This document shows, piece by piece, positions 25,047-33,699 of a stretch of 37,376 nucleotides of DNA. The notes beneath the pieces are model-generated. The model saw nothing but the letters and a program-made list of their open reading frames with translations, did not search any database and was not told the DNA's origin. The stretch's first letter is position 1, and each line of letters begins with the position of its first letter. The position numbers and the translations under genes were made by a program. Source of the DNA: Deltaproteobacteria bacterium. GTDB taxonomy: Bacteria; Bdellovibrionota; Bdellovibrionia; Bdellovibrionales; Bdellovibrionaceae. Where the stretch lies: the NCBI GenBank assembly GCA_013286585.1, contig JABDFK010000016.1, forward strand, positions 1-37,376. The letters run 5' to 3'.

Positions 25047-28022
25047 ATGGCTCAAAAAGAAATCCACCTCTGGGGTGTAAAACAGAATAACTTGAAGAAT
25101 GTGGACATCCGGGTGCCTCTGGGTGAGCTCACAGTTGTCTGTGGGCCTTCGGGTTCGGGAAAATCTTCGCTGGCGTTTGAAACCCTTTTCGCCGAGGGCC
25201 AGCGTCGTTTCATCGAGAGCATGTCCAACTACGCCCGGCAATTTCTGAATAAGGCCCCGAAGCCTGATATTGAAGGCGTGAATAACATTCCCCCCGCGAT
25301 TTCCATTGAACAGAAAAATTCGGTGAAGAGTTCTCGCTCCACGGTGGGGACCACGACCGAGTTGATTGATTACTTGCGCTTGCTCTATGAGAAAATCGGC
25401 ATTGCCTACTGCCCCACCCATCACATCCCTACACAGAAACAAAGCGTGACTGAAGCCACGGATCAGGTCTTGAATTATTTTGGCGGGCAGCGTGGATATA
25501 TTTTGGTAGAGATTTCCGCCGAGCACCGCGTGGCCGAAGGTAAGAAACTTCATTCGCTGCTGCTGCAAGATGGATACTTGCGAATTTGTCTGCCACAAAA
25601 AGCGAAGGTCGTAAAGGCTTCCACTAAAAAGCTCACCGAAAAATCGGTCAAAAAATCCTTGGCTAAAACCAGAGCGAAAATTGAGGCGATGGAGGTCGAA
25701 ACCTCGCCCTTGACCGATGAACCTCTAGGGGAAATCATCGAAATCAGTCAGCCGGCGCTGATCAAAAAAGGCCTGCCCAAAGAAAAATTTTTCTTAGTGA
25801 TTGACCGCATGGCTTTTTCTGCGGAAGAGCGTGGACGCCTGGCGGATTCCCTCACTCAAGCTTATGAAGCCAGCATCAAATACAATTCCAACGTGGTTTC
25901 CCGGCAGGCTTCCGTTGTAACCACGGAGTTTAAAAAACTTCAGCTCAGTGAGGATAACTCCTGCCCCGTCTGCGGTTACATGAGTCCTCCGATGTCGTCG
26001 CGGCTGTTCAGTTTTAATTCACCGATCGGAGCTTGCGCCACCTGTAAGGGTTTTGGAAATATTTTGGAGCTCGACGAAAACAAAGTCGTGCCCAACCCCA
26101 ATCTTTCTATCGCGCAGGGAGCTCTGCACCCGTTCACCATGCCCAGTGCAGAGCAGGACAAGAAGGCTCTGCTGCAGTTTTGTCGTAAACTTAAAATTGA
26201 CACCTCAACTCCGTGGAAAGAACTCAGCAAGACTCATCGTGAATTGATTTGGAATGGCAATAAGGATTTTTTCGGCGTCAAAGGTCTGTTTGAATACCTG
26301 GAAGAAATTAAATACAAAATGCACGTGCGCGTTTTTATTTCGCGCTATCGCTCGCCGTTCCTGTGTCCGGAGTGCAAAGGTGCACGGCTTCGCAAAGAGT
26401 CGCTGAATGTTTTTGTCGGTGGTAAGTCCATCGACCAGCTCAGTGGACTCACCATTGAGCTGCTGCAAAATTTCTTCAAACAGCTAAAACTTTCCACGAC
26501 GCAAGAAGAAGTGGCCGAAGAGGTTTTTAAACAGGTCTGCAACCGCCTGGAATTCCTCATGCGCGTTGGAGTTCATTACCTAACACTGGCGCGCGAAACG
26601 CGAACTCTTTCGGGAGGGGAATACCAGCGCATCATGCTGGCCAACCAGCTGGGCATGGGGCTATCACAGGCGCTCTATGTTTTGGATGAGCCCACTGTGG
26701 GCTTGCATCCCCGCGACAACGATCGCTTGATTTCAATTTTGAATGATTTAAAAAACCTAGGAAACACTCTGGTGATCGTCGAGCACGATCACGATGTCAT
26801 TAAGAACGCGCAAAACATCATCGAGATGGGTCCGGGCAGTGGATATCTCGGTGGAGAAGTGGTCTATGCCGGGCCGACCAAAGACTTTTACGATTGCAAA
26901 GAATCCATCACAGCACCCTTTCTAAAGCCCAACAAAAACTGGGTACCGCTTCGCATGGTGCGCCCAGTGGACACCGGTCAATATCGCTATAAAATCGTGC
27001 TCAACGGCTGCACGGGAAATAATCTGAAAGATATTGATGTCACCTTTCCGCTGAATCGCCTGGTCTGTGTCACTGGGGTGAGCGGCTCTGGAAAATCCAC
27101 ACTGGTATCGAAAACTCTGTACCCGGCTCTAGCGCGGGAGTTTGACATTGAATATCTAAAGGCCTCGCCTTTCAAATCGATGGAAGGTGCCGAGCATGTG
27201 AAAAATGTTTTGCTGATTGATCAGTCACCCATCGGAAAATCCGCACGCAGTTCGCCCATCACTTACTTGAAAGCATTTGATCTGATTCGAAATATCATGT
27301 CGTCGCTGCCAGAGTCCAAAGTACGGGGCTACACTCCCGGAACTTTCAGCTTGAACGTCGACGGAGGTCGCTGCCCCGCTTGCCGAGGCACCGGCTTTGA
27401 AGAGATCGACATGATGTTCATGGACAACGTGATCTTGCCTTGCGATGTCTGCGACGGAAAAAAATTCCGCCCAGAAATCCTAGAAATACAGTACAAGGGC
27501 AAAAATATTCACCAAATTTTGACCATGACTGTGGCAGAGGCCATGAATTTCTTCGTCGCCTACCCCAACATCCGCAAGCCCTTGAGTGTGCTTCGCGAAG
27601 TCGGACTGGATTATCTGCAGCTGGGTCAGCCGGCGGGCACGCTTTCCGGTGGGGAATCCCAGCGGTTGAAGATCGCCAAAGAACTCAGCCAAATTTCTCA
27701 GAAGAGCACTCTCTATATATTAGACGAACCGACGACGGGTTTGCATTTCCGCGAAATCGACCTGCTGATGAAAGTTTTGAATAAGTTGATCGAGGCCGGC
27801 GGCAGCGTGATTGTGATCGAGCACAATCAAGATGTGATCAGAGGTTCGGACTACATCATCGACCTTGGTCCTGAGGCCGGCAGCAAAGGCGGCAAGATTG
27901 TGGCCATGGGCTCTCCGGAAGAGATTATGGCCAATAAGAAATCGCTCACCGGACAGTATCTGAAACGCTATATCGACTCCACGAATCCTAACGCCAAGTC
28001 GTCCCCTAGACCTAAGCCCTGA
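25047..28022 (+). CDS. uvrA: Excinuclease ABC subunit A (UvrA)
   Basis: Damage-recognition ATPase of nucleotide excision repair, cytoplasmic, partner of UvrB. The 991 residues have two ABC ATPase modules (Walker A GPSGSGKSS at 33-41 and GVSGSGKST at 677-685, with LSGGE signatures) and the UvrA zinc modules (CPVC with CATC, CPEC, and CPAC with CDVC). A lysine-rich insert at about 187-219 lies in the UvrB-binding region and makes the protein longer than the usual 940 or so. The usual RSNPATY segment reads RSSPITY. I start at the ATG at 25047, which fits the family (MAxKEIH); it has no ribosome binding site. The divergence means a UvrA2-type paralogue cannot be excluded. Confidence 0.93.
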   Translation: MAQKEIHLWGVKQNNLKNVDIRVPLGELTVVCGPSGSGKSSLAFETLFAEGQRRFIESMSNYARQFLNKAPKPDIEGVNNIPPAISIEQKNSVKSSRSTVGTTTELIDYLRLLYEKIGIAYCPTHHIPTQKQSVTEATDQVLNYFGGQRGYILVEISAEHRVAEGKKLHSLLLQDGYLRICLPQKAKVVKASTKKLTEKSVKKSLAKTRAKIEAMEVETSPLTDEPLGEIIEISQPALIKKGLPKEKFFLVIDRMAFSAEERGRLADSLTQAYEASIKYNSNVVSRQASVVTTEFKKLQLSEDNSCPVCGYMSPPMSSRLFSFNSPIGACATCKGFGNILELDENKVVPNPNLSIAQGALHPFTMPSAEQDKKALLQFCRKLKIDTSTPWKELSKTHRELIWNGNKDFFGVKGLFEYLEEIKYKMHVRVFISRYRSPFLCPECKGARLRKESLNVFVGGKSIDQLSGLTIELLQNFFKQLKLSTTQEEVAEEVFKQVCNRLEFLMRVGVHYLTLARETRTLSGGEYQRIMLANQLGMGLSQALYVLDEPTVGLHPRDNDRLISILNDLKNLGNTLVIVEHDHDVIKNAQNIIEMGPGSGYLGGEVVYAGPTKDFYDCKESITAPFLKPNKNWVPLRMVRPVDTGQYRYKIVLNGCTGNNLKDIDVTFPLNRLVCVTGVSGSGKSTLVSKTLYPALAREFDIEYLKASPFKSMEGAEHVKNVLLIDQSPIGKSARSSPITYLKAFDLIRNIMSSLPESKVRGYTPGTFSLNVDGGRCPACRGTGFEEIDMMFMDNVILPCDVCDGKKFRPEILEIQYKGKNIHQILTMTVAEAMNFFVAYPNIRKPLSVLREVGLDYLQLGQPAGTLSGGESQRLKIAKELSQISQKSTLYILDEPTTGLHFREIDLLMKVLNKLIEAGGSVIVIEHNQDVIRGSDYIIDLGPEAGSKGGKIVAMGSPEEIMANKKSLTGQYLKRYIDSTNPNAKSSPRPKP

Positions 28023-28056
28023 CTCACTAAAATTTAGACATGCCCGTTAAGTTTGT

Positions 28057-28094
28057 TCAAAGTTTTGACGATTAAAACTATGACAAAACTTTGA
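28057..28094. promoter_or_regulatory. 11-bp inverted repeat upstream of the sigma-54 activator gene
   Basis: TCAAAGTTTTG and CAAAACTTTGA are exact reverse complements around a 16-nt loop, 22 bp before the start codon at 28117 and 34 bp after the uvrA stop. It may be an autoregulatory operator or a uvrA terminator; there is no U-tract. Confidence 0.55.
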
Positions 28095-28116
28095 AATCAA
28101 TCGCGAGGAGAGATCT

Positions 28117-29709
28117 ATGTCGATGATTAATTGGGACGAATTCGAACATATACATGTCATTAAACGACTGCGCCATATCCTATCATCATGGTGGAATGTC
28201 GACGTGGTGTTCACTGACGAACGCGGCCAACTGAAGGGCTTCGACGGCAGCAAAGCTGACTACACAAACCCGGGCGTGGGCTTTGTCTTCGGCAAAGAAA
28301 CGGCTCAGACCAACTTGGCAGAGTTCGTTATGAAGACCATCGACAACTTGCGCATGTCCGACAATAAATTCGCCATCAAAAAATGGGACATGACCGGTTG
28401 GGATGTGGGTGTTTTCCCCATCATGATCGAAAATGATTTCATGGGAACAGTGGTGGCAGTGCCGTTTTTCAAAGACGCGAACTCACCCGTTCGCCTGGCA
28501 GAAGTTCGCGAGCGCTTGGCCGCTTTCGGAGCCAACTCTGACGTTATCGAAAAAGCTTTGGGCAAAACCAAATATCTGGATGAATCCGATCGCACTCACT
28601 TCTGCGAAGTGGTGAGCTTAGTCGCTGAAGAGGTCGTGACTCTTCATCTAGAAATCTCCCGCCGCGAAGATCGCATTCGCGAGCTGAATAAGGAGCTGGG
28701 CAGCCGTTATAAATATGATAACATGATCGGTAAATCTAAACCGATGCAGTCGTTATACGCACTTCTCGATAAAATCAAAGGCGCGGACTCAACCGTTTTG
28801 ATCAACGGGGACAACGGAACTGGTAAAGAGTTGATCGCGAAAGCCATTCACTACAACTCTTCCCGCAAAGACAAAGCCTTCGTGATTCAGAACTGTTCGG
28901 CCTTCAATGACAATTTGTTGGAGTCTGAACTCTTCGGTCATATGAAGGGATCTTTCACTGGCGCAGTGAAGGACAAAAAAGGTCTGTTTGAAATTGCTGA
29001 TAAAGGAACTTTCTTCCTCGATGAAATCGGGGACACTTCGCCGCAAATGCAAGTGAAGCTTCTGCGTGTGCTGCAAGAGGGAACTTTCACTCCGGTGGGT
29101 TCGACCGAACAACGCAAAGTCGATGTGCGGATCGTAGCGGCGACCAACAAAAATTTGAAAGAAATGGTTGAAAATGGCACGTTCCGCGAAGACTTGTACT
29201 ATCGCCTGAATGTGATCAATATCCGCGTTCCGCCACTGCGCGAACGTAAGGAAGACATTCCGTTGCTGGCCGAGTTCTTCTTGCAAAAAGCTTGTGAGGC
29301 TCAAAATCGTCCTCGCGTGACTTTGACCAAGCGGGCTCTTGAAAAACTCTATGACTATGCTTTCCCAGGAAACGTACGGGAATTGCAAAATGAAATGGAA
29401 CGCGTGGTAGTACTGGCTGGCGACGAAACGAAAATCTTGCCAGAGATGCTGTCACCAAAAATGATGGAAGCCGGCGAAAAAGCAAAAGTTCAAGGCGCCC
29501 GTCTGCACGGCAAGTTGAAAGACGCTTTGGAAGAGCTCGAGCGCGACATGATCCGCGAAGGCCTACGCCGCACAGGTTGGAACAAATCCAAACTGGCAAA
29601 AGAACTCGGAATCAGCCGAGCCGGCCTCATCATGAAAGTCGAAAAATACGGCCTAGATAAGCGCAAAATCTCCAGAGCCGCAGGCACTGGAACCGAGAGC
29701 GCATCCTAA
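28117..29709 (+). CDS. Sigma-54-dependent transcriptional activator, Fis-type
   Basis: Bacterial enhancer-binding protein, 530 residues. The N-terminal domain (1-175) looks like a PocR- or GAF-like ligand sensor (VGVFPIMIENDFMGTVVAV), a tentative call; it has no phospho-receiver domain. A coiled linker leads to the AAA+ domain with Walker A GDNGTGKE (231-238), Walker B FFLDEI (299-304), arginine residues in FREDLYYRLN and a sigma-54 contact loop reading GSFTGA (278-283) in place of GAFTGA. A Fis-type helix-turn-helix ends the protein (about 487-512). The ATG follows GAGGAGA. The ligand is unknown. A degenerate relative is encoded at 30623. Confidence 0.93.
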   Translation: MSMINWDEFEHIHVIKRLRHILSSWWNVDVVFTDERGQLKGFDGSKADYTNPGVGFVFGKETAQTNLAEFVMKTIDNLRMSDNKFAIKKWDMTGWDVGVFPIMIENDFMGTVVAVPFFKDANSPVRLAEVRERLAAFGANSDVIEKALGKTKYLDESDRTHFCEVVSLVAEEVVTLHLEISRREDRIRELNKELGSRYKYDNMIGKSKPMQSLYALLDKIKGADSTVLINGDNGTGKELIAKAIHYNSSRKDKAFVIQNCSAFNDNLLESELFGHMKGSFTGAVKDKKGLFEIADKGTFFLDEIGDTSPQMQVKLLRVLQEGTFTPVGSTEQRKVDVRIVAATNKNLKEMVENGTFREDLYYRLNVINIRVPPLRERKEDIPLLAEFFLQKACEAQNRPRVTLTKRALEKLYDYAFPGNVRELQNEMERVVVLAGDETKILPEMLSPKMMEAGEKAKVQGARLHGKLKDALEELERDMIREGLRRTGWNKSKLAKELGISRAGLIMKVEKYGLDKRKISRAAGTGTESAS

Positions 29710-29714
29710 AGCAC

Positions 29715-29735
29715 CCGCTCGCTTTTCGCGAGCGG
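29715..29735. terminator. Stem-loop after the sigma-54 activator gene
   Basis: The 8-bp stem CCGCTCGC with GCGAGCGG lies 5 bp past the stop codon. It has no U-tract of its own and precedes a canonical terminator, with which it may act. Confidence 0.55.
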
Positions 29736-29760
29736 TGTATTCAAATGTATTGATTGCGAG

Positions 29761-29787
29761 GCCGGGGGAACCCGGCTTCTGCTTTTT
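29761..29787 (+). terminator. Intrinsic terminator after the sigma-54 activator gene
   Basis: The stem GCCGGG with CCCGGC, loop GGAA, is followed by TTCTGCTTTTT. Confidence 0.85.
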
Positions 29788-29906
29788 ACGCAGGCGCGGC
29801 GTCCGCTGTAGTCCGGAAGGCGGAGCGTTCGCTGGACCTATCACTGGACGTCCGATCTGTATATTTCCTCGAGGAAAATGATTATGCTCTCTAGAAGGAG
29901 GTTCCA

Positions 29907-30380
29907 ATGAAATGCTTTTTCGTGGCTCTGGCCTTGTCGGTTTTTACCATTGGATCGGCGTCAGCCACCCAACAGCATCTCAATGTACCGGCTTTATATA
30001 CTGACCGCACCGCAGATGCTCCGACCCACAGCAGTGCTCCTGCGGAAGCCTCCATTTCCTGCCTGGAGTCCTTGAAACGACAGGACACTAAAGGGATCTT
30101 GGATTTGTATATAAATGCACCTAGAAACGAAGTGGTTTGGAAAAATGACGAGGGCGTTACCATGGTCACGCAACCGACCGGAACCATTATCGTGGGCAGC
30201 GGGCATTGCAACACCGGAAAAATATCCAAAACGACCCTTGGTGACATCGCCCGCGACTCCTACGAGCGCATGAGCAACAGCAAAGCCTATCACTACGCCG
30301 ACCTGGAGGAGAGCCGGAAAGTTTGCCCGCATCAACAGCCTGGTGTGCAAACGATTGACGATGCCGGAAACGCCCAGTGA
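29907..30380 (+). CDS. Small secreted hypothetical protein with very strong ribosome binding site
   Basis: I do not recognise the family. The 157 residues start with a signal peptide (cleavage after SASA, about residue 20). The mature part carries three cysteines (in SCLES, GHCNTG and VCPHQ) and a short hydrophobic beta-rich stretch (TMVTQPTGTIIVG). The ATG lies behind AGAAGGAGGT, almost a full complement of the 16S 3' end, so high translation is expected. A 14-bp palindrome (29864-29877, TTTCCTC with GAGGAAA) lies upstream. It is bounded by the terminator at 29761 and a hairpin at 30387, so probably monocistronic. Confidence 0.75.
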   Translation: MKCFFVALALSVFTIGSASATQQHLNVPALYTDRTADAPTHSSAPAEASISCLESLKRQDTKGILDLYINAPRNEVVWKNDEGVTMVTQPTGTIIVGSGHCNTGKISKTTLGDIARDSYERMSNSKAYHYADLEESRKVCPHQQPGVQTIDDAGNAQ

Positions 30381-30386
30381 TGTGAT

Positions 30387-30407
30387 CACGGCACAAGCCT
30401 TGCCGTG
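30387..30407 (+). terminator. Stem-loop after the small secreted protein gene
   Basis: CACGGCA and TGCCGTG pair perfectly around a 7-nt loop, 6 bp past the stop codon; only a short TTC follows. The rest of the gap to 30623 shows no gene; GGTGCCA at 30497 and TGGCACC at 30541 could pair at longer range. Confidence 0.5.
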
Positions 30408-30622
30408 TTCGCTGTCCGCCGCTCCAATTCCAAGTAAATATTTCCAAACCGACAAATAGATAACATCGGTAAAAAGCACAAATACCCACTCCCCACGGTG
30501 CCAGCTGCAATTAAAGCCACGCAGAGGCAGTGACAATCTTTGGCACCATACATGCTAATACTCACTGTGTACTTAACCTGAAGTCGGGTTGAATAAGTCA
30601 GTAGTTAATAGGGGTGAGATTT

Positions 30623-31468
30623 ATGATGACTGAGATAATGCAAAAAAACTCAGTACAAAAGCTAAAGGTTCTGTTGCAGAACCGCTATGGGATGGGCCTA
30701 AAAATCACGACCATGACCAGCATTGAAAATGCTGGCGTGGACGTGCAGGAAATGCGCAGCGAACTGAGGGGCAGTTCGCTGCATGTTCCAGTCTGCGCTC
30801 GAGGCAAGTACTTAGCGACAGCGATTCTGACAAGATCAGAACCAATGTCCGCGGGAGACATCTCTGCTGTCTCTGAAATAGTCCGACTTGTCCTCGAGCC
30901 TCTTCTTCTTTCTATTTATTTAGAGCGCCAAGAGTCCAACACCGCTGTCATTCAAGACGAAAATGTTTTGCTGCTGCGACCGCAAGAGAGCTTCGAAGCC
31001 AACGACGGTTCCGATTGGAACCCCGATGGTCTGGAATTCAATCAATCACTCATTATGTTAGAGAGCTACAATCCACACACGATTTCGCGAGTGGCGGTGC
31101 ATATTCACGAGGCCGCAGGCCGACTAGCACTTCTTCGTTACAAAGAAGTCCACGGTTCCCTGAACAGCGTGCAAGATATCCGAGAGCTCGGCACCCTCAC
31201 CCTGTTGGTGGAGGACGTGCTACAATTGTCTCCCGAAGAGCAAGCCCGCTTGGCAACCTTTGCCAGCAGCGCCAATGAAAAAACCGAGCCTTTGATCTTA
31301 ATAGGCTGCACCACTCCGTTGGACGAGTTGGTCGAAGACGAATTGATCAACATTGAGTTGGCCGAAATCGCTGAAAAATCGCATTTGGAACTGGACCGCA
31401 TGCCCAAAGAATTCTCTCAGCTTCGCGAGACCATCGAAATGGCCTTGGACAAACACGCGCTCATTTAG
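30623..31468 (+). CDS. Degenerate sigma-54-activator-like protein without ATPase or DNA-binding residues
   Basis: The first part (to about residue 105) resembles a GAF-like sensor (LHVPVCARGKYLATAIL, then MSAGDISAVSEIVRLVLEPLL). Residues of about 140-255 run parallel to the AAA+ core of sigma-54 activators: DIRELGTLTLLVEDVLQL occupies the Walker B position and LILIGCTTPLDELVED the sensor I position. Walker A is gone (LESYNPHTIS in its place), as are the GAFTGA loop, the arginine finger and any helix-turn-helix. An inactive regulator, perhaps an anti-activator that mixes with an activator hexamer, is my inference. I use the ATG at 30623 behind GGGGTG; an in-frame GTG at 30614 is less likely. 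Confidence 0.65.
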   Translation: MMTEIMQKNSVQKLKVLLQNRYGMGLKITTMTSIENAGVDVQEMRSELRGSSLHVPVCARGKYLATAILTRSEPMSAGDISAVSEIVRLVLEPLLLSIYLERQESNTAVIQDENVLLLRPQESFEANDGSDWNPDGLEFNQSLIMLESYNPHTISRVAVHIHEAAGRLALLRYKEVHGSLNSVQDIRELGTLTLLVEDVLQLSPEEQARLATFASSANEKTEPLILIGCTTPLDELVEDELINIELAEIAEKSHLELDRMPKEFSQLRETIEMALDKHALI

Positions 31469-31483
31469 TTACCCTATTAGGGT

Positions 31484-32491
31484 ATGGATCAATATCACTC
31501 GTTCCTAAAAAATCATTTTCAAGATGAAGAGTTCAAAGTCTATTCGCTGGCGGGTGATGCCTCCAACCGACGCTACTATCGCGTCAGCCACAGCAACCAA
31601 ACCTGGGTGCTCATGGTGTGGGAACCCTTCGACGCCAAAAATTATCCTTTCCTTTCCGTGCTCCAGCATTTCGCCAAACACCAAGTGCACGTGCCCGAAG
31701 TCATCGCCATGTCGGAAAAAGAGGGATTGGTTTTGCTGGAAGATTTGGGCGATCTCACGTTAGAACGAAAATTTTGGGAGAAACAAAGCTCTACCCATTC
31801 CCTGGCGTTTTACAAAAAATCCATCGATGAACTGATCAAGGTGCATTTCCGTGCCACCCTCGACAAATCGGATTGCACAGCTTTCAAAATCGAATTCGAT
31901 ACTGAAAAATTGCTCTGGGAAATGAATTACGGCCGCACCAACCTGGTGGAAGGCATGTGCAAACACAAGCCCTCGGAAAAAGTGGCCAAAGAGTTGGCCA
32001 GCGTGTTCACGCACATCTGCGAACGCCTGCACAAAGAACCGAAGTTCATCGCGCATCGGGATTATCACTCGCGCAATCTGATGATCAAGTTCGATGAAAT
32101 TCGTGTCATCGATTTTCAGGACGCGCGCTTAGGGGCGATTCAGTATGACTTGGTCAGCCTGTTGCGCGATTCCTACGTCAACATCGACGAGACCATGTCG
32201 AAAACTCTGCTGGATTATTACCTGGGCCGTGCCAAAGAATATCTACCGAAGGATTTTTCGCGCAGCCACTTTGACGAGATCTACGAAGTGCAAACTATCC
32301 AGCGCTGCTTCAAGGCCTGCGGCAGTTTTTCCAGCTTCTACAATCAGCGACAGGACACTCGCTATTTAAAATACATTTCACAGACGCTCATGCGCGTGAT
32401 GAAAAGCCTAACCAATTTCCCAGAGTACAAAGTTTTCTCGAATGTGCTGATTGACTCTGGCTCTCTGGAGCGAAAGTACGAAAATCCATGA
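31484..32491 (+). CDS. amgK: Anomeric sugar kinase AmgK-like (MurNAc/GlcNAc 1-kinase)
   Basis: Kinase of the aminoglycoside-phosphotransferase fold, 335 residues, cytoplasmic. Motifs are DASNRRYYR (nucleotide loop), LLEDLGD, the catalytic loop HRDYHSRN (191-198, Asp193) and the metal-binding IDFQDA (209-214), followed by QYDLVSLLRDSYV; this combination is typical of AmgK, which phosphorylates MurNAc at C1. The next gene overlaps it by 4 nt and encodes a MurU-like enzyme, the known partner, which strengthens the call. Together they would turn recovered MurNAc into UDP-MurNAc without the MurQ route. Confidence 0.85.
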   Translation: MDQYHSFLKNHFQDEEFKVYSLAGDASNRRYYRVSHSNQTWVLMVWEPFDAKNYPFLSVLQHFAKHQVHVPEVIAMSEKEGLVLLEDLGDLTLERKFWEKQSSTHSLAFYKKSIDELIKVHFRATLDKSDCTAFKIEFDTEKLLWEMNYGRTNLVEGMCKHKPSEKVAKELASVFTHICERLHKEPKFIAHRDYHSRNLMIKFDEIRVIDFQDARLGAIQYDLVSLLRDSYVNIDETMSKTLLDYYLGRAKEYLPKDFSRSHFDEIYEVQTIQRCFKACGSFSSFYNQRQDTRYLKYISQTLMRVMKSLTNFPEYKVFSNVLIDSGSLERKYENP

Positions 32492-33384
32492 ATGGAATCG
32501 TGCTTTCGGCGGGATTTGGAACGCGGCTAAAACCGTACACTGAAAAAACACCGAAGCCCGCAATCCCTTTCATGAGCGTGCCTTTGGCCTGCTATCCATT
32601 GTCGCTTTTCGAACGCGAAAAAATTCACAATTTGGTAGTGAACACCCACCACCTTCCCAAGCAAATCGAAGCTCTTTTCAACGATCTGCGCTGGCCCATG
32701 CAAAAACCCCCAGACAAGTTGATTTTTTCTGCAGAGCCAGGACAAATCCTAGGCAGCGGCGGGGGAATCCGCCACGCCATTGAATCTCTCGTGGGCCGAG
32801 GAACCTTTTTTGTCGCCAACGCCGACGAAGTGATTCTGCCATTTCACTTCTCCGTGATAAAAGAAGCATTAGAATTCCACCAGTACCACGGCGGCATCGC
32901 CACTTTGCTCTGCATTCAGCATCCGGGCGTGGGCTCCAAATTCGGAGGCGCATGGTTGAAAGACGGCGAGATCAGTCGGGTCACAGGATTTTCAAAACTG
33001 CCAATGCCCGGTCATCGTGGTTTGCATTTTGTGGGCTTGCTTTTGCTCAGTGACCGCATCGAAGAATATTTTTTTCAAGACGACAGCAAGGAAGAAAATA
33101 TTTTGTACGACACACTCACCAAAGCCATGAGCAAAGGCGAACAAGTCCACGCCATGGAGATCGAAGCAAAATGGTTTGAAACCGGCAATCCCCAAGACTT
33201 TCTGCAGGCCACCGAGGAGTGTCTGCAGGCCATTCAAGCACTGCCACCAGCGCCTTGGGCTGAGTATTTGCGACAGCTCATCTGTCGATGCAGCACTCGC
33301 AGCTATCAGATAGAGAACGACCAACCGGAACTGAAGGCTCAGATGGTGGATCGTCTATCGAAATTATTTTCCGGGGATTTGTAA
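32488..33384 (+). CDS. murU: Sugar-1-phosphate uridylyltransferase, MurU-like
   Basis: Nucleotidyltransferase of 298 residues with the signature LSAGFGTRLKP (6-16), EKTPKPAIPF with the conserved lysine, the sugar-binding GSGGGIRHA, and FFVANADEVI with the metal-binding aspartate. Coupled by a 4-nt overlap to the AmgK-like kinase, it most likely makes UDP-MurNAc from MurNAc-1-phosphate. The C-terminal part (about 235-298) is poorly conserved and longer than in Pseudomonas MurU. Another sugar-1-phosphate cannot be excluded. It ends 8 bp before the convergent antitoxin gene. Confidence 0.8.
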   Translation: MNGIVLSAGFGTRLKPYTEKTPKPAIPFMSVPLACYPLSLFEREKIHNLVVNTHHLPKQIEALFNDLRWPMQKPPDKLIFSAEPGQILGSGGGIRHAIESLVGRGTFFVANADEVILPFHFSVIKEALEFHQYHGGIATLLCIQHPGVGSKFGGAWLKDGEISRVTGFSKLPMPGHRGLHFVGLLLLSDRIEEYFFQDDSKEENILYDTLTKAMSKGEQVHAMEIEAKWFETGNPQDFLQATEECLQAIQALPPAPWAEYLRQLICRCSTRSYQIENDQPELKAQMVDRLSKLFSGDL

Positions 33385-33392
33385 GAGAGAAC

Positions 33393-33689
33393 TTAAGAAG
33401 CTTCGTCGACTTCGACTGATAATTTCAAACCCATGGCCTTAAGCAAGCTCCGCAAAGTGGTGAGCTTCGGATTTCCATCGGACGATAATGCCTTATATAG
33501 ACTTTCTCGCCCCAGCTGCGCTTTCTCAGCGACATCAGCGACGCCGTAGGCTTTGGCGACATCACGAAGGGCCATCAGAAACAACTCTTCATTGTCTTCC
33601 AAATGAGTATTTAAATAAGCTGCAGCCTCTTGAGGATCTTTTAATGACTCATTCAGAGAGTCTTCATATTTTTTTGTAGCCCTTGGCAC
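33393..33689 (-). CDS. Orphan antitoxin of the HI1420 type
   Basis: Helix-turn-helix antitoxin, 98 residues, matching the addiction-module antidote family: AAYLNTHLEDNEELFLMALRD, a helix-turn-helix containing GRESLYKALS, then GNPKLTTLRSLLKAMGLKL. The start is GTG behind GGGAGG. Such antitoxins normally follow a RelE-like toxin of the HI1419 type; here only a broken remnant of it lies immediately upstream, so the antitoxin is an orphan. It may survive as a repressor or as protection against related toxins. Confidence 0.85.
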   Translation of the reverse strand: MPRATKKYEDSLNESLKDPQEAAAYLNTHLEDNEELFLMALRDVAKAYGVADVAEKAQLGRESLYKALSSDGNPKLTTLRSLLKAMGLKLSVEVDEAS

Positions 33690-33699
33690 ATGGCCTCCC

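Noticed and set aside
29811..29826. GTAG followed by a TCCG/CGGA stem as a second REP hairpin
   Set aside because: Only 4 bp of stem; too weak to list as a feature without further copies.
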